64,000 nucleotides of DNA from Jacaranda mimosifolia (taxonomy: Eukaryota > Streptophyta > Magnoliopsida > Lamiales > Bignoniaceae): NCBI GenBank assembly GCA_018894105.1, contig CM032133.1, forward strand, positions 19,048,501 to 19,112,500, in the 5' to 3' direction. Below, piece after piece: positions 1 to 11,619 of the stretch. Under the pieces are notes generated by a model that was given only the letters and a program-made list of their open reading frames with translations, did no database searches and was not told the DNA's origin. Made by a program: the position numbers and the translations under genes. The stretch's first letter is position 1. Every line of letters starts with the position of its first letter.

Positions 1-582
1 TGGGTTAACAGAGAAATAAGGAGAATCTATTATGTATATTATGCTTTGGGTTTTCTGTTTGATTCTGTTTGTACTATATTCAGGGATCAATAAGGACAGA
101 GATGTTCTATTTATTGTATTTTTTATTAATTATATTCTATATAATCGTGTTTCTAATTGTAAAGTCTTGCTTATTGATAAATCTATTGAATTGCTACTTG
201 TTTGACAATTTTTCTCTAATTGTTTATTGTATTTACCCTCACTAAGTCTTTGTTCTCTTCCTAGACAGGACTAAGTGAAGACTGAGGGTTTATGGTTTGG
301 CCCAAAGAGACTATTTTGTAATAGATTAGGTGTTTCATATGTATATATGGACTACTCCTGATTGTAACTCTATGACTTAAGATTGTTGTTATGTTTGAAT
401 GTTAATTGTGAGACTTTGGTATGTTATGTTGCCCTCCTTGTAGTGTTCTTTTGGGTTTAGAATTATGCTGCTACCTTTTGAAACTTATTGAATTTTAGGC
501 TTTTTGGTTGTCTCATATATTATGATTTAAGTGTGAATCGGTGGCACCTCAGCTTAGGGGTTACCCTGGGTGGGGCGCCACA
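1..582 (+). repeat. 3' end of a Ty3/gypsy LTR (family G1)
   Basis: This stretch ends in GGGTGGGGCGCCACA at 582. The preceding 40 bases (a 'cctcagcttagggg' block) match the ends of the LTRs finishing at 10186 and 43931 and the inverted LTR ends at 8270 and 31355. Further upstream, a 'cctcactaagtc' segment near 237 matches the same position in the other copies. No tRNA primer-binding site follows, so it is the outer end of a 3' LTR. Its 5' side lies outside the window. The next base begins a copia gag remnant, so this LTR probably marks an insertion into that element. Confidence 0.75.
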
Positions 583-945
583 ATTGCACTCCATACAACT
601 CTTGTAGGTGCACATTAATCTCAAAAGCACTTTTTATGTTCTCATGATATTTATGGAGCTCATTGGACATAGATGCCATCATGAGGCAATGGGTTTGAAG
701 ATCATCTTCTACCCATTTAGTGAATGTTTCACAGGCCTCATTGTCGCATCCTCACCAACAGTATCCGGTGGACTTTGAGTAAGGACATAAGTTCTCTTTT
801 CAGAGTCCAGAATTATTTTGAGGATTCTTAGCCAATCGCGAAAGTTAGGCCTGGTAAGTTTATTATTTTCCAAAATAACACTAAGTGGATTCTTTGCTAT
901 TGATTGAGGCCCGAGGCTCGGTAAATTAATTGCTTGATTTTCCAT
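583..945 (-). pseudogene. Ty1/copia gag fragment
   Basis: From an ATG at 945 the minus strand reads as the N-terminus of a plant copia gag. The family-typical run LTRPNFRDWLRILKIILDSE is followed by a YVLTQSPP stretch. A frameshift near 720 moves the reading to the next frame, which continues with KWVEDDLQ and SNELHKYHENIKSAFEI, also characteristic of copia gag. The fragment stops exactly where the gypsy LTR ends at 582, so the rest of the gene has been displaced or lost. The remnant cannot encode a working capsid protein. The lineage within copia was not determined. Confidence 0.72.
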
Positions 946-1011
946 GAATTTGATGGCCTTTGAGTTGTTCCTTCTATTGAGTACTTTTTCTACCAGATGG
1001 TTTGATTAGGT

Positions 1012-1636
1012 ATGGGAATAGGCTAGGCTAGGTTAGGCTTTAGCTAAAATTGGCTAGGCCTGTTACGCAAGTGATAAGCTTGAGCCTAGCATATTATCTA
1101 TGCTAGACTTTTTTTTCTAAGATTAGGCCTTGCCTTTTTAATAGATTTTAAAGCATGAACCCATTCTGAAAGCCTACCTAAAATGTTATTTTCTATTAAG
1201 GCTTCAGTTAAGTCTAAACATCACATATATCTAAGTTTTTAATATGCTCAAACTTGTAAGAGACCTTCTTAGGCAATAATCGAAATGATAAATAACAAAT
1301 GCATAATTATGAAAGTCAAATACAAGTATAAAATAATATTGTTTCCACAAAAACTAATATTAACAAACATAAAGGATTCCATAAGGACTAATTAAAAAAA
1401 TCAAATACAATTAGCTATTTAATATCATATTGTGTGTTTTTTTTTAAATAAAGAAGGATAAACGAGCTAGACTGTTAGACTTTGCAAGCTTTTAGAAAAG
1501 TTTAAGTCTAGCATATTTAGTTAAAAAGCCTATTTTTTAAGTCTTGACTTGGCATTTTTATTAAATAGACTAGGCCAAATTGGGCATAAGTAGGCTAGGC
1601 TATAATCCCCTGGCGAGTAGCCTAACCTATTCCCAT
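1012..1636. mobile_element. hAT-like MITE, about 625 bp
   Basis: The two ends are inverted: the left begins ATGGGAATAGGCTAGGC and the right ends with the complement of ATGGGAATAGGTTAGGC. Both subterminal regions are rich in 'ggctaggc' blocks. The flanking 8-mers are gattaggt (1004-1011) and ctttaggt (1637-1644), identical at six of eight positions. That is compatible with a hAT-type 8-bp target duplication that has aged. There is no transposase ORF, so it is non-autonomous. It sits in the leader side of the copia remnant. Confidence 0.65.
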
Positions 1637-1644
1637 CTTTAGGT

Positions 1645-2602
1645 CTGATCAATAGTCAAATACATCTTTAAATCCTAAAAAACCTTAAAAAGATAGTTTA
1701 GGGATCAATTAACGATAGAATAACATACATATCGCTTTATTAAATGTTACAATTCATTCACTTACAAGATTGATTGCATAATTTATTTTGCATCCGACCA
1801 AATTTCATCAAAAGTTAAAGGAAAGAAAAGAGCAAAAGTGAAGATTTGGCTAGTCGAAGTCTCATATTTGTTTCCTTTTCAATTTTTGTTTTAATTCTGT
1901 AGTTTATGATAGAGTTATTTTTAATTATATTTTTATAAACAATCAAGAACTAATTCCTTATGTTTAGGATTACGATACATTTGTTCTGGTTATTTGACTG
2001 TTTAATTCTTCATCTTTTAGTTTGAATAAATTTATGAGTTATGTCTTTTACTCATGGTTTGTATATCTAATTATATCAACATTTAGGTAAATTCTAGACC
2101 TTAATAAACCTTGAAAAAGCGAGACCAAGGACGTAATGAGTAGGAGAATTGGTCTTTAATCTGTCATACTTAGTCCATATACTAATTTGCATGTGAGATA
2201 AAGACATGCTTGTATGGCTCCAATAATCACCCAAGTGGTGCTTTAATTTACATAAGAATATAGTGGTCTGATTAATTTAGGGTTGGATCGTAAAAGTTTC
2301 AGAAGAAATTTGTGATTCACGTAGACTCATAATTAATAACCCAATTTGTTGAAAATAATTTGATAAAATATTGTAGCTGATCAAGTTCTTTTATATGATA
2401 ACGCCGTAATCCTAAACTTTAAATTCCTATATTTAATTCTCTATTTCTGGGATTATTTATTATACTTCTAGATAATCAAATTCCCACTTTATTTTGATTT
2501 GGATAGAATTAGTAGCAATGGCATATGTTCTACCTTTCTCAAGTAAAATTAGTATTATCCAGATGCTTCACATGATATATCCTATCTATACCATTATATG
2601 TA
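1645..2602. other. Non-coding, repeat-like; no gene seen
   Basis: No ORF here has coding character in either direction. It lies upstream (minus-strand sense) of the copia gag start, beyond the MITE, and could be the leader and 5' LTR of that copia element. I could not identify LTR ends or a primer-binding site to prove it. The 70-codon ORF at 2494-2706 crosses the Helitron boundary and is judged accidental. Confidence 0.4.
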
Positions 2603-4169
2603 CTAGCATGTGCCCGGTGCGATGTACCGAAAATAATTTTAATATTGAAATAATTTGTTTTATAATAATATTTATTTTATTTTATGTGATTAAAAATGAA
2701 TCGTAATTATTTTTAGTATCTAAAAAAACAAAATCTATTACTAATTAAATAAAATAATATGAATCTTTCAATTTAAAGATATTATGCTTGAAGATAATTT
2801 GTACTTAAATATGTTGTGAAATATGAAGAATTGTTAACTCTAAGTTTATAAATTTTAAAATGATAAATTTAAAAAAATAAATGAAAGAATTAAGAAAATA
2901 AAAGTAGAGTAGAATATCTAACTAAATATACTTTTTAAATTAGATATATATATATATTTATATATACATATTTTGATATGATAAGTAAGCAAATAACTTT
3001 TTTTTAAATATAATTTTTTTTAATATGAATTCTTAATGATGTAGAAGTTACAGTTATAATTTTCATGACATTTGAGATTTTTAAATGTTAAGTATTTTTG
3101 TTAAACTAAATATGTAAACCTCTTTATACTTTATTTATGAAAATAAATTGCATCAGGTTATTATTTGATAATTAATTCAGTACATAGCTTGTAACATGCA
3201 ATTTTTATAAACTAAAATATCTCTTAATATTCTATATAACTATGATAAGTAAAATTTATTTATATTTATTAATTTATATATGTAGTTATTTTATTATTTT
3301 TAAAATTATCAAATAACTTATATTATGTACATGAATAAAATTATAAGTAAATTTTCAATATTCAATTCAAGATAAAATATCACTCTATTATATATAAGTT
3401 TTCTTTTATAAATATATAGATATGTACAGATAATTAAATGGATGTTTACTTTCAGTCAAACTTTTTTTATGTGACATCACTATATCCATGTAAAAGTACT
3501 TTTTAAGAATTATTATAAGCAAAATTATTAAAATAAGGTAGGTGATATAATTATAAAATTGTTTAACTAAATATCTTGAAAAATATGAAAATCGATATTA
3601 TTTGCTATTTAAGTAGTCATTTATCAAGCTTTTGAAAATTTTCAATTATGTCAATTATATACATGTCCAATATAAAAGAACTTATTCCAAATAATTGAAA
3701 ATGAGTTCTCTATTAAATAAAGCTCAGAGATTATAGTTGTTGCAGGAAGCAACTTTTTATATTTGAAATATTATTCAAATTAAATAAATTGTCATATTCT
3801 ATATATATAGTTTTATCTAAAAATATTTTACATACCTAAAAAATATTATTGTAAAATAATTAAATTTTAAAGATTTTGACAAATCAATCTCTTATATATT
3901 AGTTAATTTATAATTATTTATTTCTCAAATTTCTAGCTCTTTAATAAAAATTATGAAATATTATTAAATATATTTTGAATTTCGAATGAAAAAAATTAAA
4001 AATAAGATACAATCATATTAGTTAGATATAATAATCATCAATTAATGAAATTTTTTTAATTGATTAAAAAACTCAAAATTCTAAGAATTAGTCATTTAGC
4101 CAAAACTACACAATTAAAATCACAATTGCATAATTATGGGTTCCACATCATTGTGCTATATATAATATA
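2603..4169 (-). mobile_element. Non-autonomous Helitron A
   Basis: On the minus strand the 3' end reads CGGTACATCGCACCGGG, then ACATG, then CTAG at 2603, followed by T. This is a short GC-rich hairpin just before CTRR, the standard Helitron 3' terminus, with insertion next to T. The 5' portion at its high-coordinate end has the 'attatatatagcacaa' signature shared with the other copies. Its extreme 5' TC end is missing because Helitron B is joined there. It is AT-rich with no Rep/helicase coding, so it is non-autonomous. Copies C, D, F and G in this window share its sequence. Confidence 0.72.
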
Positions 4170-5258
4170 CTAGCATGTGCCCGGTACAATTTACCAAAAA
4201 TAATTTTAATATTGAAATAATTTTAAAATAATTTTATTTCAAATAATTCCTATTTTTCAAATAAATTAATAATAAAATATGCTTAAAATTAGTTCTAAGG
4301 ATTAAAAAATAGGCCTCCTTACTACTGCCCATCATCCTTAGTCACTATATGCTCAAGTAAATATTTTTATCAAAATTTGATTACATTCGCCAAGTTTCAT
4401 TGATAAATACAAACAATTCCCTACTTATTTACATATATTAATATTTAAATAAAATTCTTTTTTATTATTACAATAAAATGATAATCATAAAATAGACAAA
4501 AATCATTAAATATGATCTTTAATTAATAAAAAAATATTATTATAATTGAGTAAATTGTCTATTTCACAAAACTCATAAATTAAATACGTTAAAAGATAAT
4601 ATCATTAAATAAAAAAAAAAACCCTCCTGATTCTGATGTAAACCAATCATAAATATTCAATATTTTTTTTTATTCTCATAGAATTCTCTCTATCCTGCAC
4701 ATAAATTACATCAATACCTAAAGTTAATCAATTTCATATAACAAAAGAACATACAATTAAAACCTCTTCAACAAAATCAATAGAAGAATATAACTAAATA
4801 GCAATATATTTTTCTTTACTTATATAGAAAAGTTCTTATGGAGGTACTTTGTAATTTCTCTTCTTCAAGATGTGAAATTGGAAGATTGAATGAGAATTAT
4901 TTGAGACTTGGATGTGTTTTTTTTTTTTTTTTAATTGTATTTATGTATATAAAGTATAAGAGTTTTAATACATCTAAAAATCTTTGATATTTTCTCATCA
5001 ATATATATAATATCATATAGATAATATCAAATCCTCTACCAAATAAAGATTATCAAATACATTTTCAATTTTGGATTAAAGAAAATCAGAGATAATATAC
5101 AATCATATCAGTTAGAGATAATAATTAACAACTAATAGTTTTTTTAACTAAATAAAATACTCAAAATTGTAAAAATTTGACATTTGGCAAAAATTGCACA
5201 ATTAGAATCAAAATTGCACATTTAGATAAGCACACAACTATGCTATATATAATAGTGA
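4170..5258 (-). mobile_element. Non-autonomous Helitron B, joined head-to-tail to A
   Basis: The 3' end is CTAG at 4170-4173, preceded by a decayed form of the same hairpin (ggtacaatttacc on the plus strand). The 5' end on the minus strand is TCACTATTATATATAGC near 5258. It lies directly next to Helitron A in the same orientation. The other side is the degraded gypsy pol at 5259. There is no coding capacity. The base before the 5' TC is not the expected A, so the exact 5' boundary is uncertain. Confidence 0.68.
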
Positions 5259-8200
5259 GCCATTTTAGTCCTTCGGCTCAAGGTATTGGCCACTACATTT
5301 GCCTTTTTGGGTGATAAGTGATGGAGAAATTGCAATCTTCTAGAATTTTCATCCATCAATGCTGTCTCATATTCAGATCCTCATTCTGGTCAAATGGTTG
5401 ACCTTTATGAATTACTTTAGTCAATGTGTTAGCTATTTCAGAAAAGTTCTTCACATTATTCTTTAATAGCCGACAAGATACAGAAAACTACGAACTTCTA
5501 TCATGTTTTCGATCTCTTTAGGTTGAGTATCGCCTCTTTGTTAGAGGGATCAACCTCTACCTCATCTTGGGATATAATATGCCCAAGAAAAGCCACCTTC
5601 TTTATTCAAGGCCTGCACCAACTAAATTTTGCATGTAACTGATGCTCTCTTAGGTTCCGAGAGCATGCATAGGTTCCTTGTGTGGTTTTCTAGTCTTCAA
5701 CTGGTAGCACTCTAGCTTCAACTCCAGTTTGAGAAAATTCTTGCCCCTACCGAAGGTTATATAATTCTTCTATATAGGTAGGGGCTATTGATCTCACTTC
5801 TTTTAGGAATACTTTTAGGTATTCCACTACCATTTCCACTTCTTTGACTTTAAACTGGATCTCGGGGTTTGTTGATAAGATGCACCAAGGATTCTTGTTC
5901 GCCTTTCCTTATAATATTTCTGATCTCTAGTGCAAATACAACTGGCATCAGGGAGGTGTTAGCTACAGATGGCATTATGGTATTGGTATCTCATATCCTA
6001 GAGTGACACATTTGGTGTAGCAGTTCACTTGTGCTTGATGACGATACGGCCAATCCCTTTGGAGTATCATATCATACTCTTGGATAGGCATATGTATGTG
6101 ATTGGCTGGATATACTCTGTCCTCAATCGTCATCTTGGCAATCTCGATTCACGGTGTCTGAACCTCTATTCAAGAAGCCATAGTCTCAGGTTGCACATTT
6201 ACTTTAAGGAAATGTGACATATATGAATGAATGTAAAACACCGAGATCATATAAGGCATTATCATAGATTTCAAAAATAGAAATCATACTTTCTATCACC
6301 TTGTTGAGATCCGGTGTTTTTTCTTCTATCAGGGCATAGGCCCGAGTTTACATCCTATGTTCTCCACTAGATCCTGCTATTTGCTTTCCATGTAGCCTCA
6401 ATCACATGTCATCTCAATACTTAAGGATTTCCCAACAGCCCACAAAACCACTACGATCACAAAAGGCTATTGACTCTATAAGTTTGCACTTACATGATAG
6501 TTACCTTGAGGAGTAGTCAAGTTCAACTCACATGCTAGATAAGATTAAAATATGCGGAATCAAACTATATCTAATGTTCAAAACTTATATATTACTCTCA
6601 ACTACATGTTCCTCTTTTATCCCGGTGATACTTATAACTATCCTTTATTTATCTCGCCAATTGCCAAGCACATTAATTTCATTTTTAAACCCAAAGTGTT
6701 TGTCATTCCTAGATTGACCTAAATCATACCTTACCAGTAATTCTACAATCCACAAGAATTCCTCTTCTTTCACTCTTAAATGATATCTCTATATCGTTAA
6801 AGTAATCACCATTTCAATACTCCTAAACATAAGTAAGATATGTTGTTCTATGACTTATATTTTCTGAAGGTGTATGAGATTATCCTCATATATCCAAATT
6901 TCTTTTACGAAGCTCATATGCATCTAGCATTTCCTTAGTCAATCTCATCAATGCACTTACTGATACCAATAAGAAAAATGCCAAGAACTTGTATTTGACA
7001 TATTTTATGGTCATACTTAATTGTCCGTAACCTAGGTATAATCATTTCTTTAAATGTCTGTGAGATCATAGCCTAAACACATAGGAAATATGGCTATTTC
7101 CTCAATTTAAAAGGTTCCCAATAAGATCATTATAAATCAATCCTAACAATACGGCAATTTTCTATGTATCGTATCACATCCTTAGTTTCGACCTTAAACA
7201 AACTTGAGTGCTTGTTATAGGTTAACTAGCTTATGAGGAAAAAGATATTCTAACTCCTAACTCGGTGTGTTTTGTCAAGCTCTTACTACTATTATGTCAA
7301 TCCTTATCGGTGGTTGAGTGGGTAAAACTCTAGAAATCCCTCGAGGTTATCCTTCGATGGTCTCTATCATGCTCCTAAGATTTCTAACCCAATTTGCTCA
7401 TCAATAAGGTTATAAGGTCCTCTATCATACTACAAGTCTATATACCTTCGGACCTATTAGCAAAAGGAAAATGAGATCTAACATCATCTTCAGTTCTTTA
7501 CCAGGAGATCTTCTAATTAGAGCGTTTTCCTTACGACCTTCAAGGGTTTTAGCTTTATTGGCTGATGATCATCCGCTATGATTTAGTCGACTAAGGATCA
7601 CGTTCATGTTTGTGGATGTTATAGTGATGTCACGTCCTATCGTATCGTAGTTCCTAGCTTTGGAGAACAAGATCAGGATCAACTAACCCACAACGTGCAT
7701 TTAGATATCAATACTATCAGAATGGCTACTAAGTAGTTCCTAAGAATATGTAAGCTATCAACCAACCTAGCTGACATCCTCAAATGTAATATTACATGCG
7801 ATGATTCCTTTCTATATTTCCACATAACCAAATTTTCCTTCTGTAAATACATAGCAGTAATTTGTTCATCCTAAGGTACTCACTTCCTTAACGTCAAGCA
7901 GTATCCCAAAAGTTTATTACTTATTCAACCCCATATTTAAGTTCACAATAAAACCTCATATTTTCCTATCCTAAAATTTTACATTCCAAAATCATATCCT
8001 AACATGATTCGGGTATTCTTTACCTCAAGCATACATATATGAAGCATTTCCAAAAATCACGCTTAGTCTCTATTAACCAAAAATTCCACATTTTGAGAAT
8101 CATATCCTAGGATCAAATCCTACAACAACTCAGGTTTTCCTTATCCCAAGTGTTTGCATCCTAGATGATTCCCAATTTAAGTTCAATCTCTAGTAAATCC

Positions 8201-8269
8201 ATCAATTCCAATCACCACAATCATTCTCATGTTCACCTAGGTCTTCAAAATCTAAACTCTGATACCACC
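5259..8269 (-). pseudogene. Internal region of a Ty3/gypsy element (family G1), heavily decayed
   Basis: Minus-strand fragments read as gypsy pol. Near 6100-5960 they resemble the protease/RT linker (RHQAQVNCYTKCVTLG). Near 5700-5480 they resemble the RT block that normally reads as 'LREHQL.AKF' and 'VAFLGHIIS', followed by a 'NFS.IA..LTK' connection. Close to the Helitron junction comes a 'YHPKKANVV.N.LSR' RNase H tail, apparently joined to RT by an internal deletion. The order runs from the primer-binding site at 8267 towards lower coordinates, as expected. Many stops and frameshifts are present. 6200-8250 shows no readable gag. The LTR type suggests a chromovirus (Tekay/Del-like) but this is inferred. 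Confidence 0.7.
8257..8267 (-). other. Primer-binding site, tRNA-Met (initiator) type
   Basis: The minus strand reads TGGTATCAGAG, 11 of the 12 bases commonly used to prime from initiator tRNA-Met. It lies 2 bases inside the LTR end at 8270. It fixes the orientation of the G1 element as minus and the LTR boundary. Confidence 0.82.
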
Positions 8270-10186
8270 TGTAACACCCTACTCAAGATAAGCCCTAAAC
8301 TAAGATATTACTCCAATTTAATCTTAATTGAGACCCATAAACAAGCAATAAGCCCAAAAGATTTCAAACTTAACTTATCAAAAGCAGCAAAAATTTCAAA
8401 AAAACTTAATTAACTTAACAACCCATTAAGTGCATTCCAGGATTCAATTTCTTACATCTAACAAATATTTACAGGCCTGAAGTCTACAATATTAGTCATG
8501 ACATATCACAACATCTCTAAACCAAAGTTAACATTCAAAAGATCTCATTAACATACATAAGTACATGTTCTATTACACAAGTATTTCTCTAGCCCAACTC
8601 AGGAGTCCAAATCATTCACTCAAACCTGTCTGAGGAGATAAAGAAATAAAAATGGGGGTAAGTCCAAAGACTTAGTGAGGGATACATATAACAGTGAACA
8701 ATAGGGATCTGTCAAGGAAAGAAAATCGCAACAAATAATAATGATACCTTAAAACACGAACGATCAAGATACAAGTACTAACAAGTTTAGCAAATATGAA
8801 TCTCTCATGCCTTGTTGCTCTAAGAACATATTTCAAACAATTAAGAAAGAAGTATGATCAAGTAAGCCCAATTACCATATACATTCCAATAAATCAAGAC
8901 AAGATATGCATATTAGATTCACCTCATACCAATCAAACATGTACTTTTACCAAAGCGTGATAGCTTGTTATATGGTTGTGCCCATATGGACCGTATGGCG
9001 CACAGCGATGCCCAAAGGGAAATCTCTAGCACACCGCTCGATACCCAGGGAAAAGTCACTAGCATACCATTGATACCCAGGGGGAAATCCCTAGCGTATA
9101 CCTCTGTGAGGTTTCTTTTCTTGAATTTGTTCCTGATAAGAATTTAGCCTATCTATTCTGGCGCCAAGAACTCACACTGTCTTGATCAATTTGAACTCGT
9201 TCTGCTTGTTGTATGTTTGGTCTCGTTCAGTTTATTTGAGACTGTTCTGTAAGTTATTTGAGACTGTTCTGTTTTACGTTGTTTTGTTGCCTTGTCAGCA
9301 AATTAGTTTGATTAGTTTTCATATGTGTGCTGAGATATGTTTGGGCCGAATGCCAATCCTAGTAGAATGCTTGGGTAAATGGGATACGCTAGGGATACTC
9401 CTGGGTGTTAGTGATATGCTAGGGATATTCCTAAGTATCAACGATATGCTAGGGATACTCCTAGGTATCGACAATGTGCCAAGGATACTCTTGGGCATCA
9501 GTGGTGTGCTAGGAGTACTCCTAGGCATCTATCGTGATCAAGATGTGATGCTTAGGTAAGACTAACTAACTCGAATAAGGAGTGTCTGGAACATATGTTC
9601 TATTATGATCTATTGAATTGCATCGGTTAATTAGGTCTGTTTTACTTGACTGTACCCTGACTGCTTGTAATCTGATCCTGACTATAATCTCTTGATATGT
9701 TCCTATTCTGACTATTAATTGATGATTTGTTGAGTTGATTCTTCCTCGATATATCATACTGCTTGTTGAAATTATCCCTCACTAAATCCTTTGGACTTAC
9801 CTCCTGTATTATTCATGTTTTTCCCAGATAGGGACTAGGTGATTGGCTTGGACTCCATGTTAGATCGGCGAATACATTGTGTTATAGAATAGATGCATGT
9901 ATATGCTTATGGGTATACTTGGGCATTTTGTTATAACTTAGAGACATTGTGATATGTTAGGTTTGAATTAAATATTTGCTGTATGTATATATTATGCCAA
10001 ATGTTATGGGATCAGCTATGGCATGTAAATAGCATTTTTGTTGAAGTTTGCTTAAGATTTAATTCGTTGCTGTCTCTAATAAATTTTGAAAAATGTTTGA
10101 TGGGCTTATTGACTGTCTTGTAGGTTAGATTTAAGATTGAACTGGTGACATCTCAGCTTAAGAGTTATCTTGAGTGGGGTGCCACA
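8270..10186. repeat. Head-to-head pair of G1 LTR 3' portions (about 1.9-kb inverted repeat)
   Basis: The left end TGTAACACCCTACTCAAG and the right end (complement TGTGGCACCCCACTCAAG) are inverted copies of the same LTR terminus. The match continues inwards. The 'taagtccaaagacttagtgagggat' block near 8660 matches, inverted, the 'atccctcactaaatcctttggactta' block near 9775, and minisatellites lie at 8985-9095 and 9365-9535. The centre is near 9180. Each arm is about 0.95 kb, corresponding to the last third of the full LTR at 41141-43931. Only the left arm is followed by a primer-binding site. No gene lies here; the ORFs read through the minisatellite. Confidence 0.8.
9365..9535 (+). repeat. LTR minisatellite, unit about 28-30 bp
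   Basis: Imperfect tandem copies of a unit like 'gatatgctagggatactcct' plus about 8 further bases (about six copies). The inverted arm carries diverged counterparts at about 8985-9095. The same array occurs in the G1 LTRs at 42985-43245 (plus) and about 32870-32995 (minus), so it is an inherited part of the LTR, not a local expansion. Confidence 0.8.
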
Positions 10187-10966
10187 TCTATAAAAGAAAC
10201 TATGAGAGATTGATATTTTGTTTTGAATTTAATATTAAAAATTTACTTATTATATTATTCATGTACATAATATATGTTAATTGGTAGTTTTGAAAATAAT
10301 AAAATAACAACATATATAAATAAAAATAAATAAATATTACTTATTAGAGTTATATGGAATATTAAGAGATATTTTAGCTTATAAAATTGTATGTTGCAAT
10401 CTACTTATTGAATTAGTTATCAAATAATTAATAACCTCATGTAAGTTATTTATATTCATAGATAAAGCACAAAGAGGTCATATATTTACTCTAATGAAAA
10501 GTATTTAACATTTAAAACTCAAATGCCATGACAATGTAATGGTTACTTCCAAATTATTAAGAAATCATACAAAAAAGGCTTTATATTTTTAAAAAGAAAA
10601 AATCATTTGCTTATTTATCATATCAAAATATATAAGTATAAGTATATGTATATATAATTTTAAAAGTGTATTTAGTAAAATATTCTGAGCTATTTTTATT
10701 TTCTTAAATTATTTATTTGTTTATTTTAAATTTTGTCATTTTATAAATTTCTATATAATTTATAAACTTAGAATTAGCAATTCTTGATATTCTATAACTT
10801 TTTTAACTATAAATTATCTTCAAATATAATATTTTTAATTGAAATATTTATATTATTTTTGTTAAATACTAAAAATAATTACAATTCATCTTTTAATCAC
10901 ACAAAATAAAATAAATTATTTCAATCTTAGAATTATTTTTGGTGTATCGCACCTTGCACATGCAAG
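10187..10966 (+). mobile_element. Helitron C, 3' portion
   Basis: The sequence is the reverse complement of part of Helitron A, for example 'ttcatgtacataatat' followed by AT-rich blocks. It ends with the hairpin-like ggtgtatcgcacc and then CAAG at 10963-10966, a one-base variant of CTAG. The 5' part is missing at the LTR boundary (10186/10187). Confidence 0.65.
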
Positions 10967-11119
10967 TACTATTATATATAGCACAACGGTGTGTGACTCA
11001 TAATTATGCAATTTTGATTCTAATTGTGCAATTTTAGCCAAATGGCAACTTCTTAGAATTTTGAGTATTTTAGTTCAATTAAAAAAATTTCATTAATTGA
11101 TGATTATTATCTCTAACCT
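10967..11119 (+). mobile_element. Helitron D, 5' fragment
   Basis: It begins TACTATTATATATAGCACAAC, matching the Helitron 5' end at 36160 after its first four bases (TCTA). It continues with the family's 'cataattatgcaattttgatt' segment. It breaks off near 11119 into the truncated LTR of the Tat element. Helitron C sits exactly in front of it, as if inserted at an A|T within the 5' TCTATACT. Confidence 0.65.
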
Positions 11120-11492
11120 ATAGAAGGTTTTCAAGCAAAAGAAGACCTAAACATCATCAGATAAAGACAAAGGCGCTCACTGCATAGGTAGGGACATCAT
11201 AGATATTTTCACCTTTTGCAAGAGATTATAAATACCCTATTGCAACCCCTCATAAGAGGTACGTTCACTCTCTGGCTCTCACTCTTTGCTCCATATTCTG
11301 GTCAATTTACACTGACTTAAGCATCAAATTATCATAGCCAAGGGCCTCCTTGGCTAGATTGACATGTGTTGATTAGTTGCAGGACTCAACCCGCCTCTAT
11401 CCAAGTACTCATCTAAATTCTAAAGCCTATTATCTGGTCGACTATAGTGGGCCAGAGCCCCATCCGTTGCTATTTAGATCTTACCATCATCA
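11120..11492 (+). repeat. 5' LTR of the Tat element, 5'-truncated
   Basis: It aligns with 21123-21489 of the 3' LTR. Shared blocks include 'attataaataccctattgcaacccctcataag' in two parts, 'acgttcact' and the end 'ccatcatca'. The promoter-side start of the LTR is absent. The 'ttataaatacc' block near 11227 is a plausible TATA box. Confidence 0.85.
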
Positions 11493-11494
11493 TT

Positions 11495-11509
11495 TAGCAC
11501 CATCTGTGG
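11495..11509 (+). other. Primer-binding site of the Tat element
   Basis: TAGCACCATCTGTGG starts 2 bases after the LTR end. It resembles the TGGCGCCATCTGTGG site common in Tat-group elements, with decayed bases near its start. The priming tRNA was not verified. Confidence 0.7.
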
Positions 11510-11619
11510 TTTCTAGAGTCTATAACCTGAGAAAACGGTAAACACTAGGCGAGCCGTTTCAGAAAGAGAAAAGATTAGAAGGTCCCTAATCCCTCATCCT
11601 CTTCCCTAGCAAGAGCAAG

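Noticed and set aside
9365..9535. Possible CRISPR-like array
   Set aside because: The units are contiguous and imperfect with no unique spacers, in a plant LTR.
9182..9559. 125-codon ORF with repeated LGILLGI pattern (also 42929-43413)
   Set aside because: The pattern comes from the 28-30-bp LTR minisatellite; the same DNA sits in every LTR copy and has no start context or conserved protein.
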